A stretch of 64,000 nt of DNA, taken from contig OX467084.1 in the NCBI GenBank assembly GCA_950106755.1, positions 31,499,213 to 31,563,212 of the forward strand. Reading direction: 5' to 3'. The stretch comes from Climacium dendroides. Lineage: Eukaryota; Streptophyta; Bryopsida; Hypnales; Climaciaceae. Shown here in pieces: positions 33,133-45,505 of the stretch. The notes under the pieces are model-generated. The model was given only the letters and a program-made list of their open reading frames with translations, searched no databases and was not told where the DNA came from. Each line of letters opens with the position of its first letter. The first letter of the stretch is position 1. Made by a program: the position numbers and the translations under genes.

Positions 33133-36100
33133 ATGATAGGCGGTGTGAAGAAGGCGCCTGAGTTGCATTGTAGTGCCCCTTCGGCGAGGGGCTTGTTTGC
33201 ATTCCGCCATTCGAAGCTTTCCAAAAGCTTGTTGAGGGCACCGCAGATCCAATGGAGGAGCTCTTGTAGACGGGGTCGTAATACGAGTTTTCTCGTTGTT
33301 TCTTGCGCAGCTCCCGTCACCGGCAACCCCACTTCTTCTCCCCCTATTAGTCTCAAATCACGCACTCAGGTATCCTTCTTGCAAATTTCTTGTTACCTTT
33401 CTATTTATGCTTCAGGCTTGAGTTTGATGTATCATTAGCATTGGCATTGACAAACCTAGCATTTCAGAATTTTGTAGAACAATTCTTCGTTCTGAATCCT
33501 TTTTTTAGGATTCTGCTAAGTATGTTGTGTGGAAGTATAGTACTCTTGATCATGTCCTCAGATGAAGAAAATGATAGTTTACAATACAATCTCATGTTTG
33601 TGTATATGATTTGTACCTGATTTATGCATGATTTACTTGTGTCACATTTTTACAGAATTTGTGATGTTTGGTTTGATGTGTAGAGGATCATGGAGAGTAT
33701 TCCGGGGGGTGCGGAGGCTGGAGGTGCTGGAGGAGCATCATCGTACAATGCTTTGAAACGGTTGGACGAGCAGTGGCTCAAAATGAGATCCAGGATTCCG
33801 GGTAAGCCCCAAACGTTATGAAATAAAGTATAAATTATGGTATAAAATGGTTATAAATGATCTAATCCATGTAGTACACGACAGAATTGATGATCTTCAA
33901 GAATCAAATACATTTACTTCACCATCACCCGAAAGCAAAAAATATATATCATACTCCATATGATAGTTTATCTTTGTATGTTTTTTGGGTTTTTTTTATT
34001 GTGGAGGAGCCTACAAGCGTTCTTATGAGGATGTGTTGCGATTGAAGTGTTTGTTCAAGCATGTAGAATATGACTGTTACCAGAAATTGTGATGTAGTTT
34101 GATGACGAATGACGTTTTTTGGCTGAGTTTTTGTATGTGGCAGTGTCTTGGCCAGCGCCGGAGGTAGTGACCCGGCGTCAAGGCAAGTGGAGGGACTCGG
34201 ATCTTGCTGAGAAAAGCCAAGCTGTGGTGGATGTCGTGGTCTGTGGTGGAACTTTGGGTGTGTTTCTGGCCACGGCTCTTGCTCTTCGCGGCTTGAAGGT
34301 GGCCATTGTTGAAAGGGGTCCGCTTCGAGGGGTAAGTTTACAGCAATGGCATGTATGCCAAGATCTGAGCTCTTGCAAAAGCCTCATCATGTTTTTCAAG
34401 CTTTTTCATATTTCCAAAGCTTCCTCATGTTCAAAATGCTTTTACATGTTTTAAGCTTTGTTGGTGTGGGATCGGATTACAGCGCGTACAAGATTGGAAT
34501 GTTTCGAGGAAGGAACTGCAGGAGCTTGTGAATGCGGGCGTCTTGACTCAGGATGAGGTTGAGAAAGTCATCTCCATTGAGTTTAATCCTGTAAGTGACT
34601 TGGTGATTATATGAATCTCTCCTTCATTTCAAGCCTTTCTTTTGAAACTTACATTTAGAGCATGTGAAACTATTAAGGACCTGATCTCATCATCAACAAT
34701 GACTCTTATTATCCACATGAACTCATCTCTTCCAATACATTCGATTGACCTTCATTTGGAAAAATGATATGGCTCATGTTTGGATGGAAATGGGGTTGTC
34801 TACTGTAACCTATAATGGTATCCAACTTCACATTTGAAATTGCTTACGATATTCATATACAGTGATAAAAATTTGATCTCAACACATTTGGCTCCTGTAC
34901 CGAAGATTATCTCTCCGTAGCACTACACCGATCTCCTAACAATCACATGCCTTCGTATGTTAAAATGCTTAGAGTGACCTAAATAGTATTCCTACCTTTC
35001 GTTCATGTGAGGTTTGACAGGTATAGTTTTGTTTGTTTTCAGAGCCGCGTTGGTTTTGCGGGAGGTATGGAGCTTTGGGTGAAGGACATTCTCAATCTCG
35101 GAGTGTCGTAAGTTTTCACTCATTGTTTGATAATTCTGATTTTAGTTTATAATGATTAGGTTTAATTTGCATGCATTGGAATTTGCAGAGTCTCTTGACA
35201 TTTTCTACTTGTTTTGTGGCAGTCCGGCCAAGCTGGTTGAGGTTTCCAAGAATAGGTTTGAGAGCGTCGGGGGTGAGGTGCTGGAGTTCACAGGCTTGAC
35301 GAAAGTGGACGTGTTTGATGATGCCGCTGTAAGTCTCAATGCCTTATCCTATTAGTGCATGTGACACGAATTACCGAAGTCACAGTCACGCTATTTGAAA
35401 TTAATGCAGGTTGAGATACTACCGTATTGTACTAATATCCAAAAAAAACAATCAGCTATACTACAAGAGGCTCTGTCCCTATAACATTGTCTCGCTTTTT
35501 GAGTAAGTTAGCTACTCAAACTTCCTCATGATAGCTTCTGTCGACACAAAACCTCCTCCCCATTGGTCCAGAGCTAACAAACTTTTGTTATTGACTCTAA
35601 TTTTGCACCCTCACTAATAGGATACATAAGTGTAGCTCCGTTAGTTTTCCTGATTTTTTCTGGTTTTAGATAAATGGTCAGAGCTCTCGTAGAAATGTCT
35701 AGAACGTGGTTTTCATAGTAACACGTCCTGTAATGTGCAGGTTGTGTCTCTTGACAATGGCAAAGCGCTTGTTGGACGTCTCCTTTTGGATGTCATGGGC
35801 AATCAATCACCCATTGTGCGACAGATCCGGTGGGGGCAGCATCCGGATGGAGTTTGCCTGGTGGTAGGCGCCTGTGCTCGTGGCTTTGAGAACAACACAA
35901 CAAGTGATCTCATCTATACTCACACTGATGTGTCTCAAGTCGGAGCTTCCAAAACTCAGTACTTTTGGGAGGTATGCTTGCAGTCTTGTCCATTTCAAAG
36001 TCACGTTGCAATGCCTTCATTCAAGAGTGTGAGTTTCAAGGGAAAGGCTTGAGTGCGAGTTTTGAATGAAGTCCCATAAAACTCACTCAAGCGTGTGAGC

Positions 36101-39100
36101 TTCATGGGAAAGGCTTGGATGTGATTCTTGAAGGAAGTCTTGTGAAATTCACTGGGGCATTTAAGGAGCAAGGGAAAGGCTTGATTGTGATTCTTGAAGG
36201 AAGTCTTGTGAAATTCACTGGGGCATGTAAGGAGCAAGGGAAAGGCTTGATTGTGAGTTTTGAAGGAAGTCTTGAATCAAGAATGTGAGTCTTGAATGAA
36301 GTTGCAAGATATTCACAAGGTCCCAATTTTTCTGTATGTAGGCCTTCCCTGCTGGATCCGGACCCAATGATCGCACTACATACATGTTTAGTTATTTGGA
36401 CGCGACTCCTACTCGCCCCTCTCTTGAGGAGATGCTTGAGGATTATTGGGATCTCATGCCGGAGTATCAGGTTCTATTCTCAACTTCATCCTCAGTTTTT
36501 CTGCATAGGCGTATGATAAAAAGAATTCAGTTAATTAGGATGCTTTTAGCTTCCGCTTTCTGGTTAGCAGTGCGTTTCTTCCCACTGTCTGTAGAACAAA
36601 CGTTTTGCTAGTCAAGGTCTTTTCAAGTAGTGGATTAGCCCCCAAAGGACCAAGAGGTCCAAAGTGAGTCTCATGTTTTGTTTTTATTACTTTTGAGTGC
36701 GTGATATGACAACTCTTTCTTTTACACTTTTTTTAATTTCTTGACAAATGTGTGTAATGTTCTTCACTGCCTGTCGTGATATACGATTCGTCCGTCTGCA
36801 GTACATTTATCACAATATGATCAATCAACGTGGGCATTTAAAACCATGAAATCCGTGTCCTTTAGGGGTCTGACTCATCGTAATGCAAGAGTAGTGACTG
36901 CATTTCCAAGAAGTTGCTAATTTTTTGTCGTTGTTGACAGGGCGTTAAATTGGAGGATTTGGAAATGCTGAGAGTGCTTTTTGGTTGCTTTCCTACTTAC
37001 CGAGCCAGGTTTGTTGCCACATGAACATTTTCATTCACATGCGTGTGGTTCAGTTCTCAGAACTAGGACTCATTGATGCTTAACTTCTAGCTCCCTGGCT
37101 AACGTGTTATGTTTGAAATTACGAAGGATGACTTATGCAAACGGTGAGGCATGGTGTTCTTGTCTTTGTGTGCAGTCCATTACCTTCAACGTTCGACCGG
37201 GTTCTGCAGGTACTTGGCTCGTGACGAGAAGCATGACTCACGTTAACCTGATTTATAGTAGCACAAGAATTTCCTAGTGGTATGATGTGATTGAATGAAA
37301 AATAGAAATAAAGCCGGCTATGGAGGGGTTGCAGGTGGGGGACGCAAGTGGAATTCAGTCTCCTATTTCTTTCGGCGGATTTGGTGCCGTCACCAGGCAC
37401 CTCGGTCGCTTATCCAACGGTTCTAAATTTCTTCACATATTTCATTTCTTGTGTTTCAGTTCATTTCCTTTTTTCCGTTGGCCATTCTTGCTGTGTGAAA
37501 CTCTTTTCAGCTTTCTCTTTGAATTGGTTTTGCGACCACGATTGTTTAAGTTTGGAAAAAATAATTTTATTGTGTTATGTCTAATAATGATCTCCGGAGT
37601 AAGCTGATATCTTTCGGCGTAGGAAAATTTGAATCACATTTAGCATTTATTTTGAAATCAAATGTATTGAAACATGGTCTTGATTGATTTCATTCTGTTG
37701 AATTCATTCCAGAGGATTCCAATTTGAAGTTTTGTGAATGTGATGACCGTCATGTAGGGTTGCACGATGCTTTGCAAGCAGATTTACTGGACAAGAAAAG
37801 CCTAGCTTTGTTGAATCCATACCTGGTATCTTTACAGACTGTTCGCCTTGTTTTTTGGATTGAAAAAGCTTACGAGGGCCTGATAATTGTTATGCTCCTA
37901 TAATTTTCATGTTCTTTTCATGTACTTCCAACGCATGCAGGCTAACAGAGGTCTTGTTTGTGTGCCTGGGCCAGCCCAATCTGAGCGGAGTCTGGATGTA
38001 TCAACGGGCTATGTCGGTGCGGCTTGATATTGAGTCGCCCCCAGATTTTATCAACAATCTTCTCTCCCTCAACTTCCGGTGCATGGAGGTTGTTGCCAGT
38101 CTCCCAGCTTTCTTTTCTATTTTTGCGAATAGTAAGACACTTCATTTGAGCTGCTATTATAATTTTTCGGCATGCGTTATAAATGTAAATTATAATGCAA
38201 GGCATTAGTTGGCACAAAGTTAAATTATGGGGTTGAAGCAGTGTGGGACCGCATTGTTTTGTTACACCTTCGCACACTATTTATTCGTGCGATTTTTGCC
38301 AATCTAATCCGAGCTAGAACTAACCATTTCATTTCTTTTTACAGAGACTGGGAGACCCAGTGGTTAGGCCGTTCTTACAGGTGAGTTTTTTTTCTCCTGA
38401 TCGGAGTCTCTATTTTTCTTCAGTCATGTTTTGTAGTGATAGAATCCAAACGCGTACTTTTGTGACCTTTCTGATTTGATTGTCCTTTTTGTGGGAAATG
38501 CAGGATGTGGTTCAATTTTGGCCTCAAGTGCGGTTATTGACATTGGTTATGCTGACTAAACCTCTCTTTATACTTCAAATATTTCGTCAGGTAACGACGT
38601 TCTCCTGTTCGCTGCAAACAGTGTAGATATGCTTCATTTCAAGGCTTTTGTATATGAGAATTTGGATATTAGATCTGGATTTCCTTTCTGGTTTTGATTG
38701 AATACGATGTTTATGATGATTTAGCTTCATTGATACTGATGGATATGTTCACATAATATTCAAGTATGTATTGATCATTTTCTGGGCTATACTGCTCTGT
38801 AGGTGGGCCTCTTCCCCCTATTCGACTGGCTGCGACACTTTACTGCCCTGGCGGTTTATACAGCTCTTTGGTTGGTTGTGGCTCAAAACCTCAGGTTTGA
38901 AAATCCAGACGTTGCATTTTATTCACTAGTAGAAACACCCCCTTGAGATATTCTAAAAAAATATAGCAGTCATATTGCTGACTTAGCATCATTTCAAGCA
39001 ATTTTTAATGTCAGTCAATCCTGCGAAGGGTAACGCAGTTTCTAACATAACAGCTGCCAATTGTAACTCGGCTATGTTTTCTAGAACACCTCAAGCGCAG

Positions 39101-39499
39101 GGTTCTCTTTGACTCAAGTTAATTCCATTAATGCAAGATACACTAATTGTTTTATATCGCATTCTTCTACTGAGAAATATTGATTTCCAAATTTTTTACG
39201 ACTTATAGACAAAGAAAATACTCTCTTGTTCTCCCAGTAGCCACTAGACTAAAAAAATAAAATAAAATCTAGTAGAAAGATGCTATACGAAACGATTAGT
39301 TTGCCTCACACCATTTGAATTAACTTTCCAGAAATTATGCTGTCAGTGGTAGAAAGTTCATAGAAACTCGGCCCTCTATTCTGACCTAGTATGTACCTGC
39401 AGGAATTGGGCAGACGGTCTACCGAAAGAGAAGCAGTTCGTATGGAGACGACGTTTCGAAGCGTGGCAATATGGATCTGGGCTTGACTTCCACCACTGA
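33133..39499 (+). CDS. Plastid FAD-dependent oxidoreductase, lycopene-cyclase-like
   Basis: Seventeen exons join in phase to 620 residues: 33133-33369, 33684-33801, 34144-34331, 34483-34590, 35043-35107, 35223-35328, 35741-35971, 36342-36470, 36941-37008, 37176-37209, 37335-37419, 37758-37825, 37975-38088, 38345-38380, 38504-38590, 38803-38894 and 39403-39499. Residues 1-60 are Ser/Arg-rich with few acids, a chloroplast transit peptide. The FAD Rossmann fold starts near 148 with 'VDVVVCGGTLG' (Cys152 in place of the first Gly of GxGxxG) and ends with Glu175 in 'VAIVERG'. Later blocks: 'GGMELWVKDILNLGVSPAKL', 'LLLDVMGNQSPIVRQIRWG', 'YFWEAFPAGSGPNDRTTYMF', 'PLPSTFDRVLQVGDASGIQS'. The 'GDASGIQSP' loop is the second FAD contact. 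Plant homologues are annotated as lycopene beta/epsilon cyclase-like; substrate and function are unknown to me. The C-terminus has hydrophobic stretches that suggest a thylakoid or envelope association. Confidence 0.88.
36020..36305. repeat. 66-bp minisatellite in intron 7 of the flavoprotein gene
   Basis: 'aaaggcttg' recurs at 36043, 36109, 36175 and 36241, exactly 66 bp apart. The middle units are nearly identical ('gattcttgaaggaagtcttgtgaaattcactggggca'). Because 66 is a multiple of three, the minus strand reads as a 22-residue repeat without stops. Confidence 0.95.
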
Positions 39500-42400
39500 T
39501 GATTTTTAGAGTAACCGGTCTTTGACAAATATATCCATTTACCATCTACAATTACGTTGGATTATGGAAATATCAACACTTCCCCTCACAGACAGCAACC
39601 AAGACAAAACGATACATGATGAAGATCAAGATTTTCTTTTGAGGTCAGTCTTGTACAGTCTTAAGCCATTCGTGTTCTTTAAAGTTCTTTAAAGTTCACC
39701 ATCTGTCGGCACTGTAATTTATGGCTTTGTGGGGATTACGAAGTAACGAGGACCCCCTCAGTTTTTGTAGCGATTTGTGGTTTTAGTCGAGATTATCCCA
39801 GAATGGTGCGGTGTGCAGATGCAGCGATTGTTTTTTCACTCATTCCTAGTGAATCTGCAATCTTTTCAGTTTGAATTACGACAGTTTTGGAAACCGATAT
39901 AGCAGTGTTGCGAAGGATTTCTTCATCCAAAACTGTTATACGGGGTAGTTCCAAACTCTATAGCCTATTAGTACGGTAGTAAACTACTGAGTCACTGGAA
40001 AAAAAAGAGAGAAGCGTGTAGAGAACTATTAGAGCTTCGACTTCGGACTTCTTTCTTGTCCTGATCTTGTGACCGATCTTCAATAAAAGTTGGACAATGA
40101 AACATACATGTCCAATATTTTCTGGTGTTTTTGTGCACCGGCAATTTCCCAGACTATCAGAAATGCACATGCTGTGCGCATTTCCCTCTAGAGTGAAGAG
40201 ACTTGTGCTTGTCGAAGCTTTGTACCTGTTCAGTATTCCTTTCACCGTATTGTATAAATCCAGCTAATTGATCAGCTTGCTACATTGGTCGTATATGTTC
40301 AAGGTATGCATTCTTGTGTCTTCTGTGTTGCCTTTCATTGCTTTGCCCCTGCTGGAACCACTTCTCTTGTAGTTTTACTCGGTTGTTCACGGATAGATGG
40401 AGCCTTGCCAATTGCAAACATGGGGTTCAACGAAGATTGAAGCTATGAAGCAGTTCCCTTCTTTAACGGTTAAGCATCAAAACGGGACACATCAGAACTT
40501 CCCTCAGTAGACTCTGTATTCATGATGGTCTTATGACCAAAGTGGAATTTGATTTACATTTTTAAATGTTGATTTAGGCACATGTCGCTCTAAAATGAAA
40601 AATCACAATTGAAGCTTTGATGCCCTGGAAACTTCAATCACAAAAATCATAAGAGACATGGAGGAAATGGAGAAAGTGGAGGAGAGAGCCCTTGAAAAAA
40701 ATTGCTCAAAATCTTAGCATTTATGCAAAATCTCACGTTTTACTTGCTGGTTAGCCATCCTCTAAAGTAGAGGAAACTCAATCTGTAATACTCAATGACT
40801 TTCACTGTGACAAGGCTTGAATCCTTTGTACCGAATTGAAGCCTTGGCCCATACGCAACCACTTTACAGTAGTAACAGTATTATGGTAGAAGTCCCTATG
40901 GCTTTTTAGGTTGACCTATTGTGGACAATAGTTGGATGCACTATTCATTCTAAAAGATACTTTGTTTGTACCTTCTCATCCACTCATCTCTCTTCCCTTC
41001 TTGCTTAGGGAGAAGTGCCAAAGTGAATAAGAATATATGAATCTATGAGACAGGAATCGTAACATTTGTTAACCAAGTGGGGGGATCTCTTTTGCTTCCA
41101 CAGAAAGGGGGAGCCCCTAGCGCTGACAGATCCTAAATCTGATGTACAAATCAACGTGGAGGAGGGGATGGGTTAGCATTGACAACCTCCTCCAAGTGCC
41201 TCCCCCCAAGTGCCAATCAGATGCTTTAGATTTTAACTAAATTGTTCCCCTGAATGATACCTTGACTTGTGAAGTGGGAATCAACCTAGTGAACAATGTT
41301 ATGATGGGTCTAAATGAAAAATCCACATTTATAATGAATAAAATATACATTCTTGGAATTTTTTTTTTGGCATTCTTCCTCATCCTTATGTTTGCTCACA
41401 TTGAGTTCAATTTCTCAACAAATTTCCCATATCCTATAGGTTGAAATGCTTAAATTATCCCAAATCAGTACTTCTACCTTAGGTGTACAATGACATTGGT
41501 GGCATCAATTCAAATGAGCCAAGGTTGGAACGTACCAATCAAAAATGATTTTTTCTTTATTGATTGTAGGTTGCATCAACACTCAAATTTTAGCACCATT
41601 TAGTATTTGCACTAGTAAAAATTTGAGCCGTATAGACTAAGAAAATGACTACAAGAAAATCCATTGTTAGTCAAGTGAGTCATCTCAATGCAAGATTGTA
41701 GTAGCTAAGTTAGTGACAATCATTCTAGTTTGTAAAGGTTGTAAAGTAATCGATTTTGCAACTTGTGTAATTTAGAATGCTTTGCTATTCATTATGATAG
41801 TATTGTCATATGTTTAAGTAATACAAATAAGCAACTTTGAGACAATCCATCAGTAACTAATCCAAACACACAATTTCATCACCTAACAATAATTCAAGAA
41901 GGTCACACCAAGTTCTTCAAGTCAACAAATTCATAAGAGCATTGCCAACCATTCTCAAGAAACATGGCTAGAAAATGGGATAGCCCAAGCTTTGTAGCTC
42001 CTAGGTTGCTTCCATCCCCCATTCATTCTCAAAGAAGTGAACACTCCAAAACAGAGAGTGTCATGCATTAATAACTAGTCATAATCAAGAGCCAACCAAA
42101 ATGTCAATTGATAAAAAAAAGATAAGAAATGATTCACAAACCAACAAAGTGACAAGATCTAGCATGAGTCAATAATATAGCGGGGACGCTCTCCTAGTAT
42201 TTGGAGAGCCATTTGCACCATGACCGGACTTTTTTTTCCTTTCTAGGTCTACAATGGACCACTTTTTCCTCACTGGCCACACCCAAGCCCGAGCCAAGGA
42301 GCTTACTAGTGAATGGGTGACAATGCTCTAAAGCCATTTGTTCCTTTGTCAATCATTGTGCTAAGGCTTCAATTCAATCAACTCCACCAATACCACAAAC

Positions 42401-42784
42401 ACCACTAAGAAGCCATTTGGAGTCTCAGTAGTCAAGAATCCTTGTGACAACCCTCCAACCTAACTACTATTTGATTAATGTTTGAATGTTTACAATTCTG
42501 AGCAAAACGATTTATAACAAAGTTTAGTTTATATGGATGTTGGTTATGTACATTGTAGGATATGCTAGCAACTAGCTAGTGCATTTTGAGTTTCATATCG
42601 AGTAACTTAACTTGTGAAGGTAATCATTAATACTCCTAAATCGATTGATGCTATGCTACTCTAAATCTTTAATCCTTTTTTGTATGGAATGTAAATTTCA
42701 TTGATAATTGTAGGTGCAAGCTTTTTCAACACAATTGTAGATCAATACAATATGTCAAAACCTTGTAGTAACTTAGTTCATACA
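39500..42784. other. Intergenic DNA, no gene seen
   Basis: 39,500-40,300 keeps moderate GC and probably holds the flavoprotein 3' UTR. The rest is AT-rich, with only short frames and no transposon ends I can recognise. 42,180-42,440 is locally less AT-rich but not coding. Confidence 0.5.
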
Positions 42785-43079
42785 ATGATTCCAAAAACTA
42801 AGTGTATACATCAAACAAGTACTTCTAGAGCCACTTAACAAAAAGATTTAATGACATATTCAATAGATGTAAAATGTGGATGTAAAAGAACTACAAGTTG
42901 ACTTTGAGATGATGTCTTGCAACTTCAATAGGGTTTTTTAAGGAAAACAAAAGACGTCAAAAATGCAAACTCAATTTTTACAGCATTATTGGCTACCTTC
43001 TTTGGCAACTCGTGTGTTCTTGTTTCTTCATCAAATTTGATCATTTTTTTTGAAGGCTTGTGTAAGATTGTTTTGAATA

Positions 43080-43461
43080 TTTATTGTGGTTTAGGGTGGT
43101 TGTAAAGGAGGATGAGGCCGATTTCTTGAGACAAAGATTATAACATTGTAGCCTTCATAGAGAAGGGGAGGAGTAGAGAGATCGCAGAGAGTGTGGGTTT
43201 GTCACAATCTATAGTTAACAAAGTGAAAAAGCAACTTTCTCACAAATTAAAATTGTTTAAAGGAGGTTGTTTTAAGGTCCTTATAGAGTGGGAGAAGCAA
43301 TATGCTTCATGCCTTGTTATTGTTGGCAATTTAGAAACTACAACAAAGGTAGCAAAATTGCTTAGGAAAGAGATGGATGTGGAGATGAATCACAATATCT
43401 TGAGGAATGCATTGAGAAAATAAGGATTATCTTGTTTTACAAAGGTTGAAAAGCCTTTTTT
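43080..43461 (+). pseudogene. Inverted second copy of the Tc1 transposase N-terminal half
   Basis: On the plus strand 43,193-43,423 reads through 'SIVNKVKKQLSHKLKLFKGG', 'LIEWEKQ', 'GNLETTTKVAKLLRKEM' and 'NILRNALRK'. It then meets a stop and continues to about 43,461, where it abuts the C-terminal part of the opposite-strand copy. It is homologous to 43,796-44,140 read on the other strand. Confidence 0.85.
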
Positions 43462-44140
43462 GAGTCAATGTAGCCTTTAGCATTCAAACGCCCTTGTATA
43501 TTATACAATGCTCTGAATCCTCTATAAATCAAACAACTCCAAAGCATTATGCTACCTCTACCATGTTTAACAACTTGGTTTACAACATCTACATGAATGT
43601 TTTCTTTGCCCTCTATCCAACACCACATCCTCCCATCTGGATTGAAACAACTTATTTTTGTTTTATTACTAAACACCACTTGCTTTCAGTCACTCACTAT
43701 CTAATCTTTGTAGATTTGAATAAAACAAAATCTTTCTTTGATGTTTTTCTTACTAAAAAAAGACTCTTTTCAATCTTTATAAAAGAAGACGATCTCTATT
43801 CTCTCAATGCATTCCTCAAGATATTGTCACACATCTCTACACCCATCTTTCTCCTAAGCAATTTTGTTACCTTTGTTGTAGTTTCTAAATTGCCAACAAT
43901 AACAAGGCATAAAACATACCACTTCTCCCACTCTATGAGGACCTTAGGACAATCTCCTTTAAACAATTCTAACTTGTGAGAAAGTTGCTTTTTCACTCTA
44001 TTAACTAACCCACACTCTTTGCAATCTCTCTACCACTCCTCCCCTTCTCTATGAAGGCTACAATGTTATAATCTTCGTCTCAAGAAATTGGCCTCATCCT
44101 CCCTTACAACCGCTACAAACCACAATAAATATTCAAGACA
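43437..44140 (-). pseudogene. Tc1-like transposase, broken
   Basis: Read from right to left on the minus strand: a helix-turn-helix part ('YNIVAFIEKGRSGREIAKSVG' region, about 44,100-44,000), then the second DNA-binding part at 43,996-43,796 ('LIEWEKW', 'GNLETTTKVTKLLRRKM', 'NILRNALRE'), then the catalytic part at 43,679-43,463 ('VFSNKTKISCFNPDGRMW', 'VKHGRGSIMLWSC', 'LNAKGYIDS'). 'SNKTK' stands where Tc1 enzymes have the first catalytic Asp ('SDETK'), and there are stops and frameshifts at about 43,680-43,795. The frame ends at the junction near 43,463, before the last catalytic acid, so the enzyme is dead. Confidence 0.85.
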
Positions 44141-44425
44141 ATCTTACACAAGCCCTCAAGAAAAAAATGACCAAATATGATGAAAAAACAAGAATAAACA
44201 AGTCACCAAGGTAGGTAGTGAAGAATGCCACAAAAATTAAGTCTACATTCTTGATGTCTTCCAAAAACCCTATTGAAGTTGACGATGTCATCATCATGAC
44301 ATCATCTCAAAATCAACTTATAGTTCTTTACATCCATATTTTACATTTACTAAATATGTCATTAAATCTCTTTGTTAAGTGGCTCTAAAAGTGCTTGTTT
44401 GATGTATAGACTCTATTTTTTGGAA

Positions 44426-44926
44426 TTACTATATACGGTCCTTTTGAATTCATATTTTTGGTTTTGGTGTAATTCAGATGTTATTGAAAATTTGATAATC
44501 GACATATGTATTGAGTAACAAGTCCCTACTTTAGTGAGGCAAAGGGTTCAACCAGACATTAATTAATTGCTCAGCTATAGTATCTGTTTGTGGCAAGAGC
44601 TTTCAGTTGATCATATATACCGAACTATAAATTAAGTAAATCTAATAGATCTCTAATATTATATTTTTAATATATCTATCTTCTATATTATCTTTGGGAC
44701 ATACTTCTCTTTTTTGGATACTAGGATTCAAAACAATTTGCAAAACAAAATTTGTCTGTAACTTACATACTTCAACATAAACAACATGGAGGATGTTTTC
44801 TAGCTGATGAATGACAAAGAATCTCTCTATGTAGGACAAAAGTGCAACTATTCATCCTCCAAATTTTGTGGGAAAAGGAAAGGTCTTCTATAGTAAATTG
44901 TGCTCCAATGAGTGCTTGTGCATTTT
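44426..44926. other. Intergenic DNA with dispersed repeat
   Basis: 44,790-44,905 is a copy of the repeat at 14,829-14,960 ('tagctgatgaatgacaaagaatctctc' to 'caactattcatcctcca'). It ends right at the left edge of the TTAA element. Confidence 0.65.
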
Positions 44927-45505
44927 TTAACCCCTAAAGTCCCAAGGCCATTTTTGTGTCAAAATCACTCTAAACTACCACTTCTACTACATTCACCTAC
45001 AAAATAACTTTTAAATTTTAAAAAAAATCTAACTATAGGATGTTATTCTACACTTGTCTTAGATCATGTAATAATCTTTTTGTGATTTTTGACCTTACAA
45101 ATTGAAAGATATTAGCATTCAAATTGAAAGCAATTCATTTCTTTCAAGAAATTGCTATGATTGCCCACAAAACAAGAAGCTCATAACTTTCACATCTCTA
45201 ATCCAAAAGGAATGAATAAAAGTTTTCCATTTACAAAAATATAATCTAAAAGAAAAAAATACTAAAATTTTTATTTCAATTTTTTGTGGATTTTTTGGCT
45301 GCCCGGTCTCCCCCATTTTGAGGTTATTGTAGCATAACTTTTGCTCCTGGGCATCGATTGAAATAAAAATTATATTCCCACAAAGCTCATAAGTTTTTCT
45401 TTCTTATGGGAAAGTTTAAAAAAGTTTCAGTAAAAATTGAGATCATGGGAGCCTGCCCAAAATCCATTTTGTCCCTTGTAGGGACAATGGGACTTTAGGG
45501 GTTAA
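44927..45505. mobile_element. TTAA-bounded MITE, copy 1
   Basis: The left end 'ttaacccctaaagtccc' (44927-44943) and right end 'gggactttaggggttaa' (45489-45505) are perfect 17-bp inverted repeats, starting and ending with TTAA. There is no coding capacity in 579 bp. TTAA followed by CCC is the arrangement of piggyBac ends and target site. The interior matches copies at 50,828, 51,857 and 63,320. Confidence 0.85.

Larger units (their letters stand above)
42785..44425 (-). mobile_element. Foldback Tc1/mariner-like element with about 650-bp inverted arms
   Basis: The left arm (about 42,785-43,461) and right arm (about 43,760-44,425) are inverted copies of each other, followed through 'attccaaaaa', 'tatacatcaaacaag', 'gagccacttaac', 'tttaatgacatatt', 'cttcaatagggtttttt', 'cttgtgtaagattgt' and on into the transposase N-terminal half. 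The centre holds the rest of a Tc1 transposase on the minus strand. The arms therefore include coding sequence, unlike normal short Tc1 ends. The arms differ at many sites, so the structure is not very recent. Confidence 0.85.

Noticed and set aside
36020..36305. Evenly spaced repeats as a CRISPR array
   Set aside because: There are no unique spacers, the units are contiguous, and the sequence is a plant nuclear intron.
36001..36326. Antisense frames with a repeated 22-residue peptide as a protein gene
   Set aside because: They are an intronic 66-bp minisatellite; the open frame follows from the period being a multiple of three.
38927..38940. 'cactagtagaaac' as a CACTA transposon end
   Set aside because: No inverted partner or target duplication was found in the intron.
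43494..43979. 161-codon plus-strand frame
   Set aside because: It is the antisense of the Tc1 transposase relic, whose motifs are on the minus strand.
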